Positions 55,783-64,000 of a stretch of DNA of 64,000 nt are shown here, piece by piece. The notes below the pieces were generated by a model. That model searched no databases, had not been told where the DNA came from, and saw nothing but the letters and a program-made list of their open reading frames with translations. Source of the stretch: Eupeodes corollae (taxonomy: Eukaryota; Arthropoda; Insecta; Diptera; Syrphidae); contig NC_079147.1 of the NCBI RefSeq assembly GCF_945859685.1, forward strand, positions 255,740,572 through 255,804,571, in the 5' to 3' direction. The first letter of the stretch is position 1, and each line of letters begins with the position of its first letter. A program made the translations under genes and the position numbers.

Positions 55783-58216
55783 ACAGTCCGGGGTAGACCT
55801 GGGCCTCAACCAACATGCGTCTCCAGCCAGCTCGGTCCCTAGCTAGCTGTCTCCAGTTTCGCACGCCAAGTTGGTTGAGGTCCTCTCCCACCCTCCCTTC
55901 TTCCTCTACTGCGTCCCTCGGGATGGGATTCGAAGATCTTCCGGGCTGGAGCATTGATGTCCATCCGCTCTACATGTCCTAGCCATCTAAGCCTTTGTCA
56001 ATGTCGCTCTACAGCCCACACAGTTCGTCGTTATATCTTCTCCTCCATTCTCCATCTATGCGTACGGGACCAAAAATCACCCGAACAATTTTTTCTCTCG
56101 AAGCATCCTAAGACGCTTTCATCTTTCTTTGACAGCGTCCAGGCTTTAGCGCCATAAATGAGCACCGGGATGATGATAGTGTGTTGTAGATGGTGATTTT
56201 AGATGCTTAAGAGAGGACTTTACTTCTCAGTTGCCTTCCAAGTCCAAAGAAGCAGTGATTCGCAATAGTTATTCTTGCCCTCATTGACCACTAAACCCAT
56301 CTTCTTCGCTTACGTCGCAATGCTTAAAAACGCTCCGCTGACATCACGCTTTGATCTTCCAATTATGTCAATATCATGTGCGTATCCGAGTAATTGCATG
56401 GACCTTGGGAAGATTGTGCCTCTAGTGTTGACAGTTGAGTTTTGCACAATTTTTTCCAGAACGATGTTGAAGAAGTCGAATGACAGTGCATCGCCTTGTC
56501 TGAAACCTTTTTTGACATCAAATGCATCGGTAAGATCTTTCCCGACCTTGATAGAGCAGCGTGCAGTCTCCATCGTCATTCTGCACAAACGGATAAGTTT
56601 GACAAGGATGCCAAAACGAGGCAATTTCTCGGTAGAGCTCTTCCCTATAGATGCTGTCATAAGCGGCTTTAAAATCGATAAAGAGATGGTGGGTATCGAT
56701 TTGAAGTTCCTGGGTATTTTCCAAGATCTGCCGTAGTGTGAATAATTGGTCGATAGGGGATAGTGTGGTCTGAAGCCACACTGATAACGACCAATCAGGT
56801 TGTTGACGAACGGTTCACATAATACTGCTCTTAGAGCTCGCGAACAGCTTTGGTCCTTTTGTGCAGCGCCGTTTTGTATGCCTGTTGTTACGCTGCGTAA
56901 TCTTGCCGGCATTCATCGTCAAACCAGGGGCTTCGCTTTGGTGGCCGTGTGAAACCTAGCACTTCAGAAATGGCATCTCTGATGGCTGCAAGGCAATGTT
57001 GCCACTGGTTTTCAATGCTTAATGCAGGCAGCATAGGACTTCTTAAGAGGTTATTAGAGACTCGATCAGAAAAGGACATGGCAGTCTCTTGCGATTGTAG
57101 CCGTCTAACGTCGAATCTTCTCACAGTACTTCCTTGTTTTGGCTTGGATCGGGATATCCGTAGCCGTACCTTGGCTACAACGAGGTAGTGGTCCTAGTCA
57201 ATCACCTAGTCAATGCCCCTCGGAATGTTCGGATATCCTGTACACTGGAGAAGTGTCGTGCGTCGATCGCAATGTAGTCAATCTGGTTGACGGTTGATTG
57301 ATCAAAAGATTTCCATGTCCCCTTGGGGATATTAAGATGCGTGAACTGCGTACTAGCTACCAGAACGTCTCGCCCCGCAGCGAAATCGATCAGCCTGAAT
57401 CCGTTGTCGAAGGTGATGTGGTGCAGGCTGTGTCTCTCGATTATGGCACCAAATATGTCTTCTCTTCCTAGGTTCACATTAAAATCTCCTAAGACAATTT
57501 TAATTTCATAGGCAGGGCACTGCTCATATGTCTTGTCCAAGAGCTCGAAGAATATGTCTTTGGTGTCTTCATCTTTCTCTTCTGTTGGGGCATGCGCGCA
57601 TATCAGGCTTATGTTGGCGAAATAAGCCTTGATGCGGTTTGTCGTGATGCGCTCGCTCACACTGTTGAAACTCAAGACTTTTTACCTGAGTCTAGTTCCA
57701 ACAACAAATCCACACCCAAATATAAGCTGTCTTTGTTCTCGGTAGCAGTCGCCATAGTATACATCGCAGTCTTTTAGTTTGCGTTTGCCCGGTTCATCCA
57801 AACGCACTTCTTGGATGGCGGTAATATCTACCTTGCAGCAGTTAAGGGCTTCCGCTGGTTCTTCGGCCTCCAAGGATGGGGAGCCAGATAAAACTAATCC
57901 TTACAGCCCTAGGCTACGAATAAGTCGAAGAAGACCTATAAGGTGTTTTTTAAGTAGTTCAATTTTACTGGAACTGTAGATGCCACTGTCTGGATAAGCA
58001 GAGGTGCCTTTGTGGAAATATCTCTCCCTTCCTCTCTCGTTTGCTGCCCCGAACAACTTTCCACTGGGCTTAGAACCCGATCTCCAGTTGAGGTACTAGG
58101 CACCCGATGTGCACCGCGGTTAGATGAGAGTAGGAGTTGATAGACAGAGGTGGGTTTTGAGAAAAACCTGTGGACACTTGTGTCCTCTTGAATGCACATG
58201 TCTACCATTTGAACAT
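55783..58216 (-). mobile_element. RTE-like LINE copy 5, divergent subfamily, internally deleted
   Basis: The 5' end is ATGTTCAAATGGTAGACATG (minus, from 58216). An upstream frame (58208-57936) is followed by EN (57873-57202) with DITAIQEVRLDE (catalytic glutamate kept), FGCGFVVGTRLR, AHAPTEEKDEDT, LGDFNVNLGREDIFG and STVNQIDYIAIDARH. A linker (57124-56888) joins, after a deletion, to RT (56912-56310) with HLFIDFKAAYDSIYREELY and GFRQGDALSFDFFN. The active site is decayed (LLGYAHDIDIIG). The C-terminus is short and damaged, and the 3' end reads GATACAGTCCGGGGTAG. It is a clearly different subfamily from copies 1, 3, 4 and 6. Confidence 0.85.
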
Positions 58217-58222
58217 GCTCAG

Positions 58223-58451
58223 ATATGCGTAGGACTATAATAAAATGAGAGATTCTTAGGGTGTTAAGTTAAAGTTCATTGAAGTTAAATAATTTACCAA
58301 GAAGGGGATTTTGAGGCTAAAACTTCTGTTTATTCCTACACAAACATCCTCGTTTAAAAACAAAAACAAATTAGTACACTTGGGCGTATGCGTACTTTGT
58401 AAAATTTTTAATTAAATCAAACAAACATTTGCCTCCATTTCGGCTTGCGAT
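58223..58451 (+). repeat. Direct repeat unit B, 229 bp, right of RTE copy 5
   Basis: Same order as unit A, ending CGGCTTGCGAT. The RTE lies exactly between A and B. Confidence 0.88.
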
Positions 58452-58502
58452 CTTTTGAATGGTTTCAAGGTTGTGTCAAGTTCAGTTGTTCTGCTTATTA
58501 TA

Positions 58503-59435
58503 AACGGTGATTTTTTAAGAGCTTGAGAACTTTTTAAAAAAAAAAACGCATAAAATTTGCAAAATCTCATCGATTCTTTATTTGAAACGTTAGATTGGTC
58601 CATGACATTTACTTTTTGAAGATAATTTCATTTAAATGTTGACCGCGGCTGCGTCTTAGGTGGTCCATTCGGAAAGTCCAATTTTGGGTAACTTTTTCGA
58701 GCATTTCGGCCGGAATAGCCCGAATTTCTTCGGAAATGTTGTCTTCCAAAGCTGGAATAGTTGCTAGGTTATTTGTGTAGAGTTTAAACTTGGCGTAGCC
58801 CCACAAAAAATAGTCTAAAGGCGTCAAATCGCATGATCTTGGTGGCCAACTTAGCGGTCCATTCCTTGAGATGAATTGTTCTCCGAAGTTTTCCCTCAAA
58901 ATGGCCATAGAATCGCGAGCTGTGTTTCATGTAGCGCCATCTTGTTGAAACCACATGTCAACCAAGTTCAGTTCTTCCATTTTTGGCAACAAAAAGTTTG
59001 TTAGCATTGAACGATAGCGATCGCCATTCACCGTAACGTTGCGTCCAACAGCATCTTTGAAAAAATACGGTCCAATGATTCCACCAGCGTACAAACCACA
59101 CCAAACAGTGCATTTTTCGGGATGCATGGGCAGTTCTTGAACGGCTTCTGGTTGCTCTTCACTCCAAATGCCGCAATTTTGCTTATTTACGTAGCCATTC
59201 AACCAGAAATGAGCCTCATCGCTGAACAAAATTTGTCGATAAAAAAGCGGATTTTCTGCCAACTTTTCTAGGGCCCATTCACTGAAAATTTGCTAGCGTT
59301 GCTCGTTAGTAAGTCTATTCATGATGAAATGTCAAAGCATACTGAGCATCTTTCTCTTTGACACCATGTCTGAAATCCCGCGTGATCTGTCAAATACTAA
59401 TGCATGAAAATCCTAACCTCAAAAAAATCACCCTT
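58503..59435 (-). mobile_element. Mariner-family element with DD41D spacing, 933 bp
   Basis: Inverted ends AACGGTGATTTTTTAAGAG (58503) and, from the other side, AAGGGTGATTTTTTTGAGG, with TA on both sides (58501-58502, 59436-59437). It encodes a mariner transposase with three acidic residues in context FSDEAHFW, FQQDGAT and LTPLDYFLWG. Counting from the aspartate of QQDG to that of PLDYF gives 41 intervening residues, the spacing of the DD41D (rosa-type) group. The element is shortened by an internal deletion. Confidence 0.88.
58609..59322 (-). pseudogene. Mariner transposase, N-terminal DNA-binding region deleted
   Basis: The frame starts MNRLTNEQR, then hits a stop, and continues in the same frame with FSEWALEKLAENPLFYRQIL, so residues for the helix-turn-helix DNA-binding domains are missing. 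It continues through the catalytic domain to RRSRGQHLNEIIFKK. A single TGA follows QQDGAT (near 58925). About 237 codons remain, against roughly 340 in intact family members. It is not able to make an active enzyme, but its ends remain recognisable substrates. Confidence 0.85.
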
Positions 59436-59439
59436 TAGT

Positions 59440-59560
59440 TTAAACTTCCTAACTTAAAAACAAGAATAATGTGGTACACTTGGGCGTATACGTACTTTTT
59501 TTATAATGTAGTATTGAGTTCAGTAAAAATAAACCTTCATTTTTGTTTTCAGTCTTTGAC
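59440..59560 (+). repeat. Partial third unit C of the 230-bp direct repeat
   Basis: AAACTTCCTAACTTAAAAAC, then GTACACTTGGGCGTATACGT matches the last half of unit B with several changes. It directly follows the right TA of the mariner, so the mariner inserted into the array between B and C. Confidence 0.7.
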
Positions 59561-60735
59561 ATGATTTAAAATTGTTCCCATATAAATCAGCTCAGTTGAA
59601 TTTTTGGGTATACAAATTTACTTAGAGCCCTTGAATCCTTAAATGTTCTTTTCTATTATCAAGTCCAACCGTTAAGATTGTCTCTTTTAAGTATACATAG
59701 TTGGCAAAATGTGCAAGGATATTTTTTGTATTTTTGTTTTGCCTTGTTTAAGGTTGTTGTAAAAATCTAAGTGTAGGAAGTGGAGGTTTCAAGTATTTTT
59801 CTTCTTAAAATTTGAGTACCTACCTTAGATTTGTTTTTCTTTTTTCGTAGAAAATGGTAATGAGTTTAGAAAACTCATTTGAGTTTTTTATTTTTAATGC
59901 ATTTTCTTCTTTTCTCTGAAACAAAAAGTTTAAGTATCTAAGTGTACTACATAAACTGTATTTAGATATTCAAAGAATTTGTTGTTTGAGTGCTTGTTTT
60001 AAAAAAAATACACTATTATTGAATTCTATACAAAAATCTCCTTCACAAGCAAAAACATTTTTGAATAAATTATTTCTTCTACTTAAAAACCAGTGGCATG
60101 GTTTGTTTGTCATGATGTGATGTATCTAATAAAATAAAGTTCTTCGTTGTAAGATTTTAATTTAAGACATCACAGTGGTTTTAAATGCGGTCAAATGAGA
60201 TTCTATTCAAGTTCAAAAGAAAACCACGCCTACATCAGTTATAATATAATTTATTTTCTAAATATAACAAAAACGGATATTAAAATTTGTTCAATTTATG
60301 TAATGTCCTATTCCGGAAATTAAAGAAAACGTTTTATTTTTTCTTCATGCGGTTGACCTTTATAAACAATAAGATTGTAAATTTAAAATGGTATTTTTAT
60401 GAAAAGTTTTTTTTTTAAAGAATTTTATGTTAAATTTAGACTTAATATTGGTTTATGAGTTTCTTACTTTAGTGGACTTTGGGCACTTGTTACTTAATTA
60501 AAAATAAGATTTTGATCTAAATTTGAAACTATAATTGAATTGTAATTAGTTGCACGAGCTGTTAACTGGAAGTGCTAGAGGTAATTTTTAATTACTGCCA
60601 TTTCCTCTTAAAATAATTTTAAAAATAATTTATAATGTTAAGTGGTTAACATTTAATTGTAAGCAATTTTTAAAATATTTATCAACGTGATTTTGATTGA
60701 CAAAAATTATAATACAAAAATTATAATACCCGCAT
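59561..60735. other. AT-rich desert
   Basis: Roughly 1.2 kb of AT-rich DNA with no open frame of note, no repeat family shared with the rest of the window and no RNA motif that I recognise. Confidence 0.5.
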
Positions 60736-60739
60736 ATAC

Positions 60740-61085
60740 GAGTAAGTTCGATTATAGATGTCATAACGGATCGCTGTCTAATAGGAGAGACGCCACGCTG
60801 CTAGTCGTATTCCTAAATAACTTTTGGAGAAGCTGTACGGACGAGGAAGAGAAGGAAACAGTTCTTCAACTTCTTTGTACATGCCTGGCTCTAGCTCAAA
60901 AACGAAAGAATTACCTAGGAGAATTCTTCTTTAACGATCTAAACAATCTAATCATAGCACTGGTTTCATTGAGCATACAAGAAATCCTCAAGATTCATGT
61001 GCTATCATAATGGGCCATTAAACTGGCCTAAGTGGGCCTACTCCTTCACAAACAGCCACTTTAACCAAACTTACACTAACCCATG
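60740..61085 (+). mobile_element. LOA-like LINE 3' fragment
   Basis: The C-terminal cluster reads CRSCTDEEEKETVLQLLCTC (about 60830-60890, first part WRSC here), then ALAQKRKNYLGEFFFNDLNN, matching by pattern the LOA C-terminus at 14268-14410. A short tail (AACTGGCC, then AACCAAAC) follows. Only the 3' few hundred bases remain, and the element is directly followed by an RTE 5' end. Confidence 0.6.
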
Positions 61086-61095
61086 TTGTAATGTG

Positions 61096-64000
61096 ATGTT
61101 CAAATGTTAGAAATGTGCATTCAAGAGGACAGAAGCGTCCACAGGTTTTTCTCAAAACCCACCTGTGTCTATCAACTCCTACTCTTACCACTTCGTGGTG
61201 AACATCGGGTGCCTAGTACCTAAACTGAAGATTGGGTTCCAACCCCAGTGTACGGTTATAGGGGGCAGCAAACGAGAGAGGTTGCATAGGTGATAAGTAA
61301 GGCTACTATACTTATCCAGAAGGCAACGGACAAAATCTCGAGATATAATTAATGGTGGCGTCTACAGTACCAGTAAGTTTGAACTACTTAGTGAACACCT
61401 TATAAGGCTTCTTCGACTTATTCGGAGCCCAGGCCTATAAAGATGGGTTTTACCGTTGTACTTAGGATCTGGCCGTCCACGGACGGATTAACTGTTGACA
61501 ACCAACGCAAAAGAATTAAGGACAACGAACTTCGGATATGCACGTGAATTGTTAGGTCCCTTAACAGACCACGTGCGGCCGAAGAATTAGCAAAGGCCCT
61601 AGACTGCTATAAGGCAGACATCACCGCCATCCAGAAAATATGATGGGATGGGCCGGGCAAAAAGAGGATGGAAAACTGCGATATTTACTATGGTGACTGC
61701 TACCACGAAAACCAACAGCGCTTATTTGGATGCGGCTTCTTCATTGGAGCCAGACTTAGGCAAGAAGTCTTGAGCTGTAGGTGCATCAATGAGCGCCTCA
61801 TGACCATCCGCATCAAATCTAAATTTGGCAACATAAGCTTGATATGCGCGCACGCCCCCACAGAAGAGAAAGATGACAACACCAAAGATATGTTCTCCGA
61901 GCTCTTAAACAAAACATATGAGCAGTATCCTAGCTACCATATTAAAATAGTCCTGGGCTGTTTTAATGCCAAGCTAGGAGGGGAAGACATCTTTCGTGAA
62001 ATAATCGGGAAAAACAACCTGCACCAAAACACTTCCGACAGCGGAAGCGAAATGTCATGGCAGCAAGTACACGTTTTCCACACCTCAATATCCACAAAGG
62101 ATCTTGGAGTTCTCCAGATCAAACTACTGTCAACCAGATTGACCATATTGCGATCGACACCAGACACGCTTCCAGCATAATGGATGTTCGAACTTTCCGA
62201 GGAGCTAACATCGACTCGGAACACTACCTCGTTGTAGCCAAGGTAGCACTGCGGATTTCCAGACCCAAGGCAAAACAGGGAGGTGCTGGGAGAAGGTACA
62301 ACGTCGAACGGCCAAATCCTTTTCCGACCGAGTTACAAGTAACCTCTCTCAAAGTTCTCTGCCGCCAACAAAATGGATCGAAAACCAGTGGCAACATTGC
62401 CAAGATGCAATTAGAGAAGCCGCCTCTGATGTGCTGGGTTTCAAGCATCCACCAACAAGGAACCCCTGGTTTGATGAGGAATGTGAGGCAAATGCAGCCA
62501 AACGCTGCATAAATGACGAAAGCTGCTCATGAGCTCTATTAGCAGAGGAGAGGCGAAAGGAACGCCAACTTCTCAGAAGGAAAAAGAGAGGGCATGGGAA
62601 ACGTGCCGTCAAAGATGTTGAGAGGTTTAAAAGCAGGAATGAAGTTCGAATGTTTTATGAACAGGTGAAATGAAATTCACAGGTACATAAACCTAGCACC
62701 GAAAGCTGCAAGGACGAAAGTGGAAACATCATAGTGGAACCGCAGTCAATGCTGAGGATATGGAAGGACCACGTATGCAGACTGTATAACACCGACGACG
62801 ACCTGCATTCCGCTGTCAGGCAGGATGATACATTCAACATAGACAATGAAAGCCAACAATCCCGCCCTCCCGACTAAGATGAAGTAAAGATTGCCATCGC
62901 TGGAGCGGATGGCTTAAATGCCGAGCTCTTTAAAGCAGCTGGAGATAAGTTGGTTAGGAGCATGCACCAACTTATCTGTAAGATATGGTCGGAAGAAAGC
63001 ATATCCGATGAATGGAACCTCAGTATTGTTTTCCCGATCCTGAATAAAGGAAACCCTCTTAACTGCACCAACTATAAAGGAATCAGTCTACTTAACATCG
63101 CCTATAAAATCTTCTCTGCCGTAATATGTGAACGTCTAAAGCCCATCGTCAACAACCTGATAGGTCTTTTACAGTCTGGTTTTAGACCAGGAAAGTCCAC
63201 AGTTGATCAAATATTCACATTACGGCAGAGCCTGGAAAAAACCCAAGAACACCAAATCGACACCCAAAATCTTTTTACCGATTTCAAGGCCGCATATGAC
63301 AGCATCTACAGGGACGAGTTGTATAGATCCATGTCTAGTTTGGCATCCCTGCCAAACTCGTCCGTTTGTGCAGGAAGACTATGGAAAATTCACGCTGCTC
63401 CATAAAGGTTGGAAACAACTTAACAGAAACTTTCGACGTCAAAAAAGGTTTTTTGGCAAGGTGATGCGCTGTCATGTGATTTTTTTTTAACATCGTGCTT
63501 GAAAGAATAGTGCAGAGCTCACACGTCAACACTAGAAGCGCTATCCTTCAAAAGTTTGTCCAATTACTAGCATATGCTGATGACATTCACATAATTGGAA
63601 GAACTCAGCGTGATGTCAATGGGGCTTTTGTGAGAATTGAGGCAGAGGCGGCAAAAATGGGTTTAACGGTTAATTATGGCAACGCAAAGTACATGCTGTC
63701 GTCTAGAAAGGACATACAACACCGACGTTTTGGTCAAAACGTCACAATCGACAGACGTAACTTTGAGGTAGTCAAGGACTTCGTCTACCTGGGCTCCGCT
63801 GTAAACGCAGAAAACAACACCAGCGCTCAGATCAAACGAAAAATAACTCTTGCTAACCGCTGTTTCTTTTGACTAAGAAGGTAATTGAGTGGTAAAATCT
63901 TCTCTCAAGGGACCAAAGTGTTGCTATATAAGACTCTTATCAAGCCCGTCCTGCTATTTGGTGCAGAAGAATGGACTATGACAAAAGCGGATGAAAGCAC
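61096..64000 (+). mobile_element. RTE-like LINE copy 6, 5'-complete, runs off window end
   Basis: It starts ATGTTCAAATG like copies 3 and 5. EN (61668-62180 and 62057-62512) includes IYYGDCYHENQQRLFGCGF, AHAPTEEKDDNT, LGCFNAKLGGEDIF and STRFPHLNIHKGS, with SDH changed to SEH. The RT entry (62950-63405) has LNKGNPLNCTNYKGISLLN and LLQSGFRPGKSTVDQIFTLR, plus TDFKAAYDSIYRDELY (finger aspartate kept). The palm (63495-63872) has LLAYADDIHIIGRTQRDVNG. It is the most complete RT of the family here but frameshifted several times (62140, 63350, 63470). Confidence 0.88.
63495..63872 (+). pseudogene. RTE reverse transcriptase palm segment (copy 6)
   Basis: A 125-codon frame with RIVQSSHVNTRSAILQKF, LLAYADDIHIIG (YADD intact), AKMGLTVNYGNAKYMLSS and a following NAENNTSAQIKRKITLANRC, ending at a stop where the other copies continue into the C-terminal region. 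The catalytic pair is intact but the frame is separated from its finger domain by frameshifts upstream. Confidence 0.78.

Overview
The window looks like repeat-packed insect DNA, most likely from a fly. The base composition is AT-rich, no intact host gene is visible, and nearly all recognisable coding sequence is the decayed remains of transposable elements: RTE-like and LOA-like non-LTR elements, a Ty3/gypsy LTR element, a mariner with DD41D spacing, a non-autonomous hAT and a tRNA-derived SINE. I found no rRNA genes, free tRNA genes or CRISPR arrays. The species cannot be named from this sequence.

The dominant structure is a very large imperfect inverted duplication. The left arm (1-24431) reappears in reverse complement as the right arm (27615-55220, possibly further, because the left arm is cut by the window start). 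A run of exactly 200 N (27415-27614) lies between them, and homology runs to the right edge of that gap. Collinear block pairs (left / right): 1-1063 / 54110-55220; 7120-11711 / 41699-46245; 14571-15035 / 41222-41683; 15165-18600 / 33320-36545; 18600-23170 / 28853-33320; 23170-23703 / 28045-28853; 24010-24431 / 27615-28030. The arms are near-identical from about 18.6 to 23.1 kb and visibly more diverged elsewhere. They also differ by whole insertions: a LOA element only in the left arm with its intact empty site in the right, an RTE only in the right arm with its empty site in the left, and a non-homologous segment (left 1.06-7.12 kb, right 46.2-54.1 kb). The two arms are either divergent haplotypes or gametologs joined head to head at a scaffold gap, or a genuine old palindrome with partial homogenisation. 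The sequence alone does not decide.

Left arm: AT-rich repeat with about 172-bp internal tandem units (1.27-2.65 kb); CR1/jockey-group LINE on minus (3.0-5.1 kb); old RTE-like and other LINE scraps (5.1-7.1 kb); LINE family B (7.3-10.1 kb); single-copy-looking AT-rich DNA; LOA element (11.7-14.6 kb); AT-rich DNA; LINE/gypsy chimera (16.8-19.7 kb); a non-TE-looking block with CpG-rich sequence (20.1-23.1 kb); SINE; RTE on minus spanning the axis (23.8-26.76 kb). The right arm mirrors this, with its own nested insertions: an RTE carrying a 204-bp probable solo LTR (37.9-41.2 kb), and an RTE split by LOA and LINE sequence, the LINE in turn split by a hAT element (46.6-53.8 kb).

Beyond the arms (55.2-64.0 kb) are an RTE bounded by about 230-bp direct repeats, a 933-bp internally deleted mariner, an AT-rich desert, a LOA 3' scrap, and an RTE copy with a complete 5' end that runs off the window.
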